A stretch of DNA of 32,114 nucleotides from Myxococcales bacterium (GTDB lineage: Bacteria; Myxococcota; Bradymonadia; UBA7976; UBA1532): assembly GCA_020633515.1 (NCBI GenBank), contig JACKDM010000056.1:1-32114 (forward strand), read 5' to 3'. The number at the start of each line of letters is the position of its first letter. Position 1 is the stretch's first letter. Positions 25,288 to 32,114 of this stretch are shown one piece after another. The translations under genes and the position numbers were made by a program. The notes beneath the pieces were generated by a model, which saw nothing but the letters and a program-made list of their open reading frames with translations, ran no database searches and had not been told where the DNA came from.

Positions 25288-26856
25288 GTGCGACCAGGCC
25301 TCACCGTGCGCCAATCCATCCCCGGCCGGGTCTTCACCGGCTTCGTCATCCTGCTCATGACCTTCGGGGCCGTGACGCTCTACACCGTCTGGCAGGTCCG
25401 CGCCCTCGGCGCCGACGTCACCCGCCTCTACGGCACCGTCGTCCCGCTCCCCGCCATCCTCGCCCAGCTCCGCAGCGACCTCCAGGCGCTCGACCTCGTC
25501 CTCGCCATCGAATCCCCCGACCGCGCCGCGCTCCGCCGCGACGCCCACGTCCTCCGCCGCCGCACCTCCTACCTCGACGCCATCGGCGGCCACTTCGAAC
25601 GCGCCCGCGCCCGCATCCACAGCCCCGACGCCCCCCCCACCGTCCGCGCCCTCACCGCCCCCTTCGCCGCGCTCGAACGCCGCTACGCCGACCTCCAGAC
25701 CGCCGTCGAAGGCTACCTCGCCCGCGCCGACGACCCCGACGCCGCCACCGCCACCCGCCGCGAAGCCCGCCGCCTCCTCAACGAGCTCGGCCGCGAGCTC
25801 GAGCTCTTCGACCCCGCCCTGCAAGAAGCCCTCGACCGCGCCGTGCTCGCCCTCAGCGACGAAGAGCGCCGCGCCGCCTGGGGCGCCATCGTGCTCGCCG
25901 CCGCCGCGCTCGTCATCGGCCTCCTCATCACCCAGAGCGCCGCCCGCCTCCTCCGCCCCCTCCGCTCGCTCCGCGACGGCGTCGAACGCATCGCCCGCGG
26001 CGACTACGCCGGCGAACCCGTCCCCATCGAAGGCTCCGGCGAGCTCGCCGCGCTCGCCCACGACTTCAACCGCATGGCCGACGCCATCCGCCGCCGCGAC
26101 GCCCAGCTCTCCGCCCAGCAACGCGAGCTCCTCCACCGCGAACGCCTCGCCACCGTCGGCCGCATGTCCGCCCAGATCACCCACGAGCTCCGCAACCCCC
26201 TCAGCAGCATCGGCCTCAACTCCGAGCTCCTCATGGAAGAGCTCGAAGCCCACGCCCCCGAAGCCCTCGCCGGCGCCCGCGACCTCCTCGCCGACATCAT
26301 CAAAGAGGTCGAACGCCTCCGCGAGATCACCGAAGAGTACCTCCGCTTCGCCCGCCTCCCCCGCCCCGAGCGCATCCCCGTCGACCTCAACCACACCGCC
26401 ACCGAGCTCGCCGAGTTCGTGCGCACCGAGATGGAGCGCGCCCGCGTCAAGGTCCGCGTCGACCCCGACCCCGCCGGCCGCCCCGCGCTCGTCGACCCCA
26501 ACCAGCTCCGCTCCGCGCTCATCAACCTCCTCCGCAACGCCCGCGAAGCCATGCCCCAAGGCGGCCACGTCGTCATGCGCGTCCGCAGCCTCGGCGACTG
26601 CGCCACCCTCACCGTCGTCGACGACGGCCCCGGCGTCCCCCGCGACGTCCGCCACCGCCTCTTCGAACCCTTCTTCTCCACCAAACCCCAAGGCACCGGC
26701 CTCGGCCTCGCCATGGTCAAGAAGATCATCGAAGCGCAAGACGGCGCCGTCACCATCGACGACGCGACGGGCGGCGGCACCGCCGTCCGCCTCGACCTCC
26801 CCCTCGCCCCCTACGCCGGCACCCAGCCACCCCGCCCCGCCGAGGCCCCGTCATGA
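25288..26856 (+). CDS. Membrane sensor histidine kinase (HAMP-HisKA-HATPase)
   Basis: Two-component sensor of 522 residues. The first transmembrane helix is at about 14-36. A helical periplasmic sensor region spans about 37-190, and the second helix at about 192-212 (IVLAAAALVIGLLI). A HAMP linker runs to about 268 and ends in ALAHDFNRMADAI. The dimerisation/phospho-acceptor segment holds the H-box HELRNPLSS with His near 298. The ATPase domain has the N-box SALINLLRNARE (about 407), G1 DDGPGVP (about 445) and G2 GTGLGLAMVKK (about 470). All catalytic boxes are intact. GTG 25288 is used; GTG 25306 is an alternative. No response regulator is adjacent, so it is an orphan, and the NtrC-like regulator at 3.9-5.3 kb is only a speculative partner. 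It overlaps the next gene by ATGA. Confidence 0.92.
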   Translation: MRPGLTVRQSIPGRVFTGFVILLMTFGAVTLYTVWQVRALGADVTRLYGTVVPLPAILAQLRSDLQALDLVLAIESPDRAALRRDAHVLRRRTSYLDAIGGHFERARARIHSPDAPPTVRALTAPFAALERRYADLQTAVEGYLARADDPDAATATRREARRLLNELGRELELFDPALQEALDRAVLALSDEERRAAWGAIVLAAAALVIGLLITQSAARLLRPLRSLRDGVERIARGDYAGEPVPIEGSGELAALAHDFNRMADAIRRRDAQLSAQQRELLHRERLATVGRMSAQITHELRNPLSSIGLNSELLMEELEAHAPEALAGARDLLADIIKEVERLREITEEYLRFARLPRPERIPVDLNHTATELAEFVRTEMERARVKVRVDPDPAGRPALVDPNQLRSALINLLRNAREAMPQGGHVVMRVRSLGDCATLTVVDDGPGVPRDVRHRLFEPFFSTKPQGTGLGLAMVKKIIEAQDGAVTIDDATGGGTAVRLDLPLAPYAGTQPPRPAEAPS

Positions 26857-27602
26857 CACCCGCGACGACCCCAGCCATCACCCTCATGACCTACAACATC
26901 CGCCTCGGCGTCGAGACCAGCCTCGCCGCCATCGCCCGAGCCATCCACGCCGCCGGCGTGCCCGACATCCTCGCGCTGCAAGAGATCGGCGACCACTGGA
27001 ACATGGGCGAACGCTGCGACCAGACCGCCGCGATCGCCCGAGCCATCGGCCACCCCCACCACGTCTTCGCCGGCGCCCTCACCGACGACACCGGCGGTCG
27101 TTATGGCATCGCGCTCACCAGCCGCCATGCCATCGAAGGCATCACCATCACCCGCCTCCCCCGCGGCACCGACGAACAGCGCGTCCTCCTCGCCGCCACC
27201 CTCCGCGCCCCGCTCGGCCCCATCCGCGTCTTCGTCACCCACCTCAGCATCCACGCCCACGAACGCCTCGAACAAGCCCGCCACCTCGCCCACGCCCTCG
27301 AAGACGCCGCCCGCCAGGGCCCCGTCCTCCTCCTCGGCGACCTCAACGACCGCCCCGACACCCCCACCCTCGCCACCATCCGCGGCCCCCTCACCGACCT
27401 CTTCGAGACCACCGGCCACGGCCCCGCCGACACCTTCAGCGTCAAGGCCCCCCACCGCCGCATCGACTACCTCCTCTGCGGCGGCGGCCTCGTCCCCCAC
27501 GGCCCCGCCCGCGTCGTCCGCGAAGCCACCGCCAGCGACCACTTCCCCCTCATCGGCGCCGTCCGCCTCGACCACCTGCCCCCACGCCCCCCGCTCCGGT
27601 AA
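26853..27602 (+). CDS. Endonuclease/exonuclease/phosphatase (EEP) superfamily hydrolase
   Basis: Predicted metal-dependent phosphoesterase of 249 residues. The family motifs are all present in order: MTYNIRLG near the N-terminus, LALQEIGD with the metal-binding Glu, RYGIALTSR, FVTHLSIH, LLGDLNDRP with the Asp/Asn pair, RRIDYLL and SDHFPLIGAV with the terminal Asp-His. No signal peptide is seen, so it is probably cytoplasmic. The substrate cannot be told from the sequence; the superfamily includes DNA-repair nucleases, sphingomyelinase-like enzymes and inositol phosphatases. ATG 26853 overlaps the kinase stop by four bases, implying coupled translation. Linkage to a sensor kinase does not by itself indicate a signalling role. 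Confidence 0.9.
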   Translation: MTPATTPAITLMTYNIRLGVETSLAAIARAIHAAGVPDILALQEIGDHWNMGERCDQTAAIARAIGHPHHVFAGALTDDTGGRYGIALTSRHAIEGITITRLPRGTDEQRVLLAATLRAPLGPIRVFVTHLSIHAHERLEQARHLAHALEDAARQGPVLLLGDLNDRPDTPTLATIRGPLTDLFETTGHGPADTFSVKAPHRRIDYLLCGGGLVPHGPARVVREATASDHFPLIGAVRLDHLPPRPPLR

Positions 27603-27612
27603 GGTGCCCCCC

Positions 27613-29178
27613 ATGAAGAAGCGCTTCAACGTCGCCGGCCCCTGCGTCGCCGCCCGCCACTACATGCTCCCCGCCGCCGAGCGCCTCCCCCGCGTCGGCG
27701 ACCTCATCGAGCAAGGCGCCTACTTCGCCGTGCACGCCCCCCGCCAGACCGGCAAGACCACCACCCTCCGCGCCATCGCCCGCGAGGTCACCGCCGCCGG
27801 CGAATACGCCGCGCTGCACTTCACCTGCGAAGAGGCCCGCATCTTCGCCGACGACTTCGGCGGCGCCGAAGACGCCGTCCTCGCCGCCATCCGCTTCGCC
27901 GCCGAGTCGAACCTCCCGCCCGAGCTCCAGCCGCCCCCCTCCTGGCGCGAGGCCACCCCGGGGACCCGGATCCGCTACGCGCTCGGGCAGTGGGCGCGCC
28001 AGTGTCCCCGCCCGCTCGTGCTCTTCTTCGACGAGATCGACGCCCTCTCCGGCCTCAGCCTCATCACCATCCTCAGCCAGCTCCGCGCGAGCTTCACCGA
28101 CCGCCCCGAATCCGCGCCCTGGGCCGTCGCGCTCTGTGGCATGCGCGACGTCCGCGACTACAAGGCCGCCAGCGGCGGCGACCCCAGCCGCATCGGCACC
28201 GCCAGCCCCTTCAACATCAAGACCGAGTCCATGCGCCTCGGCAACTTCACCCGCGACGAGGTCGCCACCCTCTACCACCAGCACACCGAAGCCACCGGCC
28301 AGCCCATCGGCGACGACGCCATCGACCATGCCTTCCACCTCACCGGCGGCCAGCCCTGGCTCGTCAACGCCCTCGCCCGCGAAGTCATCGAGATCATGGC
28401 CGTCACCGATCCCATCACCCCCGAACACATCGACACCGCCCGCCACCACCTCGCCCGCAACCGCGCCACCCACCTCGACTCCCTGCTCGCCCGCCTCCGC
28501 GAACCCCGCGTCCGCCGCGTCATCGAACCCATCATCATCGGCGGATCACTGCCCGCCAACACCTTCGACGAAGACCTCGCCTACGTGCGCGACCTCGGCC
28601 TCGTCACCGGCGACCCCGACACCCGCATCAGCAACCCCATCTACGAAGAGGTCATCACCCGCACCCTCGCCCCCCCCCTCGACGGCCCCCAGCTCCCCGG
28701 CCCGCAACGCTTCGTCCGCGACGGCCGCCTCGACCTGCCCGCGCTCCTCGCGAGCTTCGCCGACTGGTGGATCCAGAACGGCGAGATCATCAGCGACAAG
28801 CTCGACTACCACGAGGCCGCCCCCCACCTCGTCCTCCTCGCCTTCCTCCAGCGCATCGTCAACGGCGGCGGCTTCGTCGACCGCGAGTTCGGCATCGGCC
28901 GCCGCCGCCTCGACCTCCTCATCCGCTGGCCCCTCCCATCCGGCGGCTGGCAGCGCGAAGCCATCGAATGCAAGGTCTGGAGTGACACCGCCCGCCGCGG
29001 CGACCCCCTCCCCGCCGGCCTCGAACAGATCGACCCCTACCTCGCCGGCCTCGGCCTCGACCACGGCGCGCTCCTCATCTTCGACCGCCGCGCCGACCGC
29101 GCCCCCATCGAGGAGCGCGTCGGCATCACCGAAGCCCGCACCGCCACCGACCGCCGGGTCTGGGTCCTCCGCCTCTGA
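27613..29178 (+). CDS. AAA-like ATPase fused to a PD-(D/E)XK-type nuclease domain
   Basis: Protein of 521 residues. The N-terminal ATPase has Walker A APRQTGKTTT (about 43-52) and Walker B LVLFFDEIDAL (about 136-146), followed by a sensor/helical region with LTGGQPWLVNALAREV. This layout is typical of archaeal-type AAA-like ATPases found on mobile elements. The C-terminal domain (about 415-510) resembles the restriction-endonuclease-like fold: FGIGRRRLDLLI with the Asp, REAIECKVW with the E-x-K, then QIDPYLAGLGLDHGALLIFD. Both active-site segments look intact. ATG 27613 starts ten bases after the EEP gene stop. A defence or DNA-processing role is possible but unproven. The 27-bp gap to the convergent lipoprotein gene shows no clear terminator. 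Confidence 0.85.
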   Translation: MKKRFNVAGPCVAARHYMLPAAERLPRVGDLIEQGAYFAVHAPRQTGKTTTLRAIAREVTAAGEYAALHFTCEEARIFADDFGGAEDAVLAAIRFAAESNLPPELQPPPSWREATPGTRIRYALGQWARQCPRPLVLFFDEIDALSGLSLITILSQLRASFTDRPESAPWAVALCGMRDVRDYKAASGGDPSRIGTASPFNIKTESMRLGNFTRDEVATLYHQHTEATGQPIGDDAIDHAFHLTGGQPWLVNALAREVIEIMAVTDPITPEHIDTARHHLARNRATHLDSLLARLREPRVRRVIEPIIIGGSLPANTFDEDLAYVRDLGLVTGDPDTRISNPIYEEVITRTLAPPLDGPQLPGPQRFVRDGRLDLPALLASFADWWIQNGEIISDKLDYHEAAPHLVLLAFLQRIVNGGGFVDREFGIGRRRLDLLIRWPLPSGGWQREAIECKVWSDTARRGDPLPAGLEQIDPYLAGLGLDHGALLIFDRRADRAPIEERVGITEARTATDRRVWVLRL

Positions 29179-29205
29179 CCGCCCCGCCCTACGCCCGGCG
29201 CCGCG

Positions 29206-31182
29206 TCACTGGCAGAACGGCCGGAGCCGCGGGTCGTCGCCGACGCACGCCGGCTCGGGCAGCACGACCGAATTGCAGCAGACGAAGCCCTGCGGGCACG
29301 GCAGCTCGGCATCACACGGCAGCGCGCAGTAGTCACCGAGCACCGTGCCCATGCACGTCTCGTCGGCGGTGCAGTCCTGCTGCCCCACGCAGGCCGGCGC
29401 GCCCGCGCTCCAGTCGCTCACCTGCCGCTCGCCCTCGGGCCGGCACTCACCCTCGACGCAAACATCGCCCGCCGGGCACTCGATCCCATCACACGGATCG
29501 ACCGGCGCGTCCCCGCACGCACCGGTGAGATAGTCACAGACATTCTCGAGCGGACACACGCTCGGCGCGCAGATCGCGCCCGCGCAGTCGGCGCACACAC
29601 ACGGCGCCGCCTGACAGTTGATGTCATGCGTCTCCTCGATCGGATCGATGACACACGTCGCCGGATCGATCCGCCCGATCTCCCACACCTGCCGCGCGCC
29701 GCCCGCGCCGGCGCCGAGCGCGAACGGCCCGTAGCGCCGCTCGACGCCGCCGCAGGCCACGTCGACCGTCGCCTGCCCCGCCTCGCGGAAGACGAGCACC
29801 GCGATGGTGTACAAGCCGGGCTCGGCGTCGACGAGCGTGATCTGCTCGCGGGTGCCACCCTGCGCGCCGCCGGTGCCATCGCGGTCGAGGGTCGCGCCCC
29901 ACGCCGGGGTGGGGTTGGCATAGTGGCAGTCATAGGTCCGGTCACCGTAGCGACCGCGCGGGTGCAGCAGGTGCAGGTCGAAGTCGACCGACGGCTCCGC
30001 GGGCCAGGTCAGGGTGATGGTGACATCGGAGACCACCGCGTCGCAGGCGTCGCCGATGCCATCGAAGTCATCGTCGCGCTGGTCGTTGTTGGCGACGTCG
30101 CGGCAGTTGTCGCAGAGGTCGCCGCGGCCGTCGTCGTCGCCGTCGACCTGCGCGTTGTTGGCGACGAGCGGGCAGTTGTCGCGCTCGTCGGGGATGCCAT
30201 CACCGTCGCGGTCGCCGTTGTCGCAGGCGTCGCCGATGCCATCGCCGTCCTGGTCGCGCTGGTCGTTGTTGGCGATCCCCGGGCAGTTGTCGCAGCGGTC
30301 GCCGCGGCCGTCGTCGTCCCGGTCGGCCTGATCGGGGTTCGCCACCGCCGGGCAGTTGTCGCGCGCGTCGGCGACGCCGTCCTCGTCGGCGTCGGGCGGA
30401 TCACAGACATCGCCGCGGCCGTCGCCGTCGACGTCGGCCTGATCGGCGTTGGCCTCGCCGGGGCAGTTGTCACAGGCGTCGCCGCGGCCGTCGTCGTCGC
30501 GATCGGCCTGCATGGGGTTGGCGAGCGCCGGGCAGTTGTCCTCGTGGTCGAGCACGCCGTCGCCGTCGCTGTCGGCGCAGATGTCCTGCTGATCGGGGTT
30601 GGGATCGTCGGGGCAGATGTCGCAGGCATCGCCGACGCCGTCCTCGTCGCGGTCGCGCTGGCTGTTGTTGGGGCGCGCGGGGCAGTTGTCGATGTCATCG
30701 GCGATGCCATCGTTGTCGCTGTCACCGACCGGGCCGCCGCCGACGCCGCCTTCGCCGCCGACGCCGCCTTCGCCGCCGACCCCACCTTCGCCGCCGACGC
30801 CGCCGACGCCGCCGATGCCACCTTCGCCGCCGATGCCACCCTCGCCGCCGATGCCACCCTCACCGCCGATGCCACCCTCACCGCCGACGCCGCCGACGCC
30901 ACCCGCGCCGCCGATGCCACCCGCGCCGCCGACGCCACCTTCACCGCCGATGCCACCTTCGCCGCCCATGCCACCCACGCCACCCACGCCGCCCTCACCC
31001 CCGACGCCGCCCGCGCCGCCCGCGCCGCCGTCGACCTCCCCGCCCATGCCACCGGCGCCCGCGTCCTCGCCGCCCGCCCCGCCGCCGCCCTCGCCGCCCT
31101 CGCCGCCGTCACCGCCGCCCGGGGTGCAACCCACCACCAGCGCGAGCACCAGCCCGCCGATCACCTTGCGCCAAGCGTCCAC
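29206..31182 (-). CDS. Thrombospondin type-3 repeat lipoprotein with Gly-Gly-X tract
   Basis: Predicted surface lipoprotein of 658 residues. The signal peptide ends in lipobox VVGC with Cys19. Residues about 20-155 are an almost pure GGX tract (GGEGGIGGEGG type). Eight calcium-binding type-3 repeats follow, each with a DxDxDGxGD segment and DNCP (variants DICP and DNCR). A beta-rich domain then starts TLTWPAEPSVDFDLHLLHP, a segment common in secreted proteins. The C-terminal 180 residues are Cys-rich, with many CP, CV and ECP segments that could form disulphides. The start is GTG 31182, preceded by GGAGGAGA. It has its own promoter-like sequence and lies in a convergent pair with the AAA gene. 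Its function is unknown; adhesion is inference from the repeats. Confidence 0.86.
   Translation of the reverse strand: MDAWRKVIGGLVLALVVGCTPGGGDGGEGGEGGGGAGGEDAGAGGMGGEVDGGAGGAGGVGGEGGVGGVGGMGGEGGIGGEGGVGGAGGIGGAGGVGGVGGEGGIGGEGGIGGEGGIGGEGGIGGVGGVGGEGGVGGEGGVGGEGGVGGGPVGDSDNDGIADDIDNCPARPNNSQRDRDEDGVGDACDICPDDPNPDQQDICADSDGDGVLDHEDNCPALANPMQADRDDDGRGDACDNCPGEANADQADVDGDGRGDVCDPPDADEDGVADARDNCPAVANPDQADRDDDGRGDRCDNCPGIANNDQRDQDGDGIGDACDNGDRDGDGIPDERDNCPLVANNAQVDGDDDGRGDLCDNCRDVANNDQRDDDFDGIGDACDAVVSDVTITLTWPAEPSVDFDLHLLHPRGRYGDRTYDCHYANPTPAWGATLDRDGTGGAQGGTREQITLVDAEPGLYTIAVLVFREAGQATVDVACGGVERRYGPFALGAGAGGARQVWEIGRIDPATCVIDPIEETHDINCQAAPCVCADCAGAICAPSVCPLENVCDYLTGACGDAPVDPCDGIECPAGDVCVEGECRPEGERQVSDWSAGAPACVGQQDCTADETCMGTVLGDYCALPCDAELPCPQGFVCCNSVVLPEPACVGDDPRLRPFCQ
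30734..31120. repeat. Nine-base tandem array encoding Gly-Gly-X
   Basis: On the plus strand the array is units such as ccgccgacg, ccgccttcg and ccgccgatg repeated about forty times. The third codon varies among Glu, Val, Ile, Met and Ala, while the Gly codons stay GGC. The 9-base period and near-identity of units suggest slippage-prone expansion and contraction, and it encodes the flexible N-terminal stalk of the type-3-repeat lipoprotein. Confidence 0.8.
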
Positions 31183-31210
31183 GACTCTCCTCCGACCGAA
31201 GTGCGCGCGC

Positions 31211-31240
31211 TCTCTAGCACAACGCCCCGGTCGATGTCCG
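31211..31240 (-). promoter_or_regulatory. Promoter of the type-3-repeat lipoprotein gene
   Basis: Minus-strand CGGACA (31240-31235), an 18-base spacer and TAGAGA (31216-31211), ending about 28 bases before the GTG start at 31182. The -35 matches TTGACA at four of six positions. TAGAGA resembles the other -10 boxes seen in this window. Confidence 0.4.
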
Positions 31241-31247
31241 CCCTTCG

Positions 31248-31865
31248 TCAGCCCTCGACGGTGCGATCGGCGAACGGATAGTGCGGCGCCGGCAGCTCGC
31301 GGCGCGCGACCGCGCGGAAGAGGCGCCCGGTCGCGGTGTCGGGCAGCGCCGCGCCATCGGCCGGCAGCGGCATGTCGACCTGGATCAAGCCGCCGTCGAA
31401 GTGCTCCGCGTGCCCGCCCAGCGTCTCGATCAGCGCCCGCATCGGCGTGTTGTCGGGCTGCACCCAGGCGCGGAACCGGCTGATCCCGTGGTCGAGCGCG
31501 TCGCGGGCGAGCACCGCGAGCAGCAGCCGCCCGACGCCGCGGTGCTGCCAGCCATCGACCACCGTCAGCGCCACCTCGGCGACCGCGCCATCGGCGAGCC
31601 GCACGCAGCGCCCGACCCCCAATCCCTCCTCGTCCGGCCGCGAGAGCGCCACCCAGGCGAGGTGGTCGTGGTGGTCGACCTCGGTCAGATAGCGCAGGTG
31701 CGCATCGCTGAGCCGGGTCATCACCCGCATGAAGCGCCGCGCCCGCGAGTCGGGCGAGAGCGCCTCGAAGCCACGCCGCAGCAGGTCCTTGTCATCGGGG
31801 CGAATGCGGCGCACCCGCACCGGGGTGCCATCGGCGAGAGCGAGGTCGATCGGCTCGATCAGCAT
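31248..31865 (-). CDS. GNAT-family N-acetyltransferase
   Basis: Predicted acetyl-CoA-dependent acyltransferase of 205 residues. The GNAT fold is recognisable, with VRVRRIRPDD at the start, a central beta sheet (EVALTVVD), and the acetyl-CoA binding turn QHRGVGRLLL followed by an amphipathic helix. The later YxQPDNTPMRALIETLG-like segment (here WVQPDNTPMRALIETLG) is typical of family members. The substrate cannot be told. ATG 31865 overlaps the upstream gene stop as ATGCTGA; an earlier ATG at 31883 would lie inside that gene. It sits just downstream of a MYXO-CTERM-like protein gene and reads in the same direction. Confidence 0.85.
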   Translation of the reverse strand: MLIEPIDLALADGTPVRVRRIRPDDKDLLRRGFEALSPDSRARRFMRVMTRLSDAHLRYLTEVDHHDHLAWVALSRPDEEGLGVGRCVRLADGAVAEVALTVVDGWQHRGVGRLLLAVLARDALDHGISRFRAWVQPDNTPMRALIETLGGHAEHFDGGLIQVDMPLPADGAALPDTATGRLFRAVARRELPAPHYPFADRTVEG

Positions 31866-32114
31866 CGCCGCCGCCGGCGCCACGCGAGCACGAGCAGCAG
31901 GCCGAGGGTCGCGGCGGGGATCGGCGCGTCGCTCTGGCGGCAGCCGGCCTCGTCCTCGGGCACGAGCCCGCTCCAGCCCGGGACCGGCGCGGGCGGGATC
32001 GTGGCGCCGCGGTCGGGGCCGGCGTCGGGGAACGGCCCCGGCCCGGCGTCCCGGCCGGGCGTCGCGGCGTCGGGGATCGGCTCGGGCTCGGGCGCCGCGT
32101 CGAGACCGGGCTCG
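31859..32114 (-). CDS. C-terminus of a surface protein with MYXO-CTERM-like sorting tag (cut by window edge)
   Basis: An open frame reads from the window edge to TGA at 31861-31859 (84 residues). It is Pro/Asp/Gly-rich (repeated PDA and PEP elements), then GC, a polar stretch, a hydrophobic helix (PAATLGLLLVLAW) and a final RRRRRC. A Cys followed by a hydrophobic helix and an Arg cluster at the very C-terminus is the pattern of MYXO-CTERM tags, which mark myxobacterial proteins for surface anchoring after processing by a dedicated protease; here the Cys lies at 31940-31942. The frame lies at the window edge and is easily missed. Its start and main domains are outside the window. The stop overlaps the GNAT start by seven bases (ATGCTGA). 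Confidence 0.72.
   Translation of the reverse strand, partial: EPGLDAAPEPEPIPDAATPGRDAGPGPFPDAGPDRGATIPPAPVPGWSGLVPEDEAGCRQSDAPIPAATLGLLLVLAWRRRRRC

Noticed and set aside
25215..25358. 48-codon N-terminal extension of the PEGA gene
   Set aside because: It would cross the divergent kinase start, contains no secretory signal at its N-terminus, and GTG 25214 has a good GAGGAG at the right distance.
24057..26852. Plus-strand Arg/Pro/His-rich open frame leading into the EEP gene
   Set aside because: Only the last 250 codons look like protein. The rest is opposite the PEGA gene and out of frame with the kinase; EEP starts at ATG 26853.
29179..29205. Terminator between the AAA-nuclease and type-3-repeat genes
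   Set aside because: The 27-bp gap has only a short GC-rich stretch with no convincing stem or T-tract on either strand.
30734..31120. Possible CRISPR-like or intergenic satellite array
   Set aside because: The repeat period is 9 bases with no unique spacers, and it lies in frame inside the lipoprotein gene as a Gly-Gly-X tract.

Overview
The window is very GC-rich, densely coding DNA (mostly 4-8 bp overlaps or gaps under 230 bp) and looks like a myxobacterial or related Myxococcota (former Deltaproteobacteria) chromosome. The reasons are a MYXO-CTERM-like tail on a protein running off the right edge, a thrombospondin-type-3 lipoprotein with a long Gly-Gly-X tract, a giant DUF11/OmpA/beta-barrel protein, a two-component sigma-54 activator beside secretion genes, and several TAGACT-type -10 boxes. 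I saw no rRNA, tRNA, CRISPR array, insertion sequence or phage gene.

Left block, 1-8.6 kb. A type II secretion (T2SS) operon runs leftward: gspC, gspD and the first ten codons of a third gene (probably gspE), all joined by ATGA overlaps. Upstream lies a gene for an NtrC-type response regulator. The 221-bp gap between them holds a good -24/-12 (sigma-54) promoter aimed at gspC, and about 100 bp further upstream a palindrome plus a second repeat 30 bp away, the usual layout of an activator-dependent promoter. A 1,085-residue STAND-like ATPase with a long helical, TPR-like C-terminal half is divergently transcribed from the regulator.

Middle block, 8.7-12.3 kb. This is accessory and damaged: a DUF4157 (eCIS-core-like, HELTH motif) gene whose reading frame changes about five times within 800 bp, then a VapBC45-like toxin-antitoxin pair. 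Its HTH-DUF433 antitoxin is intact; its PIN-like toxin is broken by what looks like one missing G in a G tract. Base composition and codon use here are less extreme than in the flanks.

Surface block, 12.3-25.2 kb, leftward: a 3,236-residue protein (signal peptide, nine DUF11-like repeats with SdrB-like modules, an OmpA-like domain, a Pro-rich linker and a predicted outer-membrane beta-barrel), a Kelch-propeller lipoprotein, and a PEGA-domain protein translationally coupled to the Kelch gene.

Right block, 25.3-32.1 kb. Rightward: a membrane histidine kinase, an EEP-superfamily phosphoesterase overlapping it by ATGA, and an AAA ATPase fused to a PD-(D/E)XK-like nuclease domain. Leftward: the type-3-repeat lipoprotein, a GNAT acetyltransferase, and the C-terminus of the MYXO-CTERM-like protein, which overlaps the GNAT start.

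The common theme is the cell envelope: a secretion machine under apparent sigma-54 control plus several very large or repetitive surface proteins. All functional calls come from reading motifs by eye; no database search was possible.
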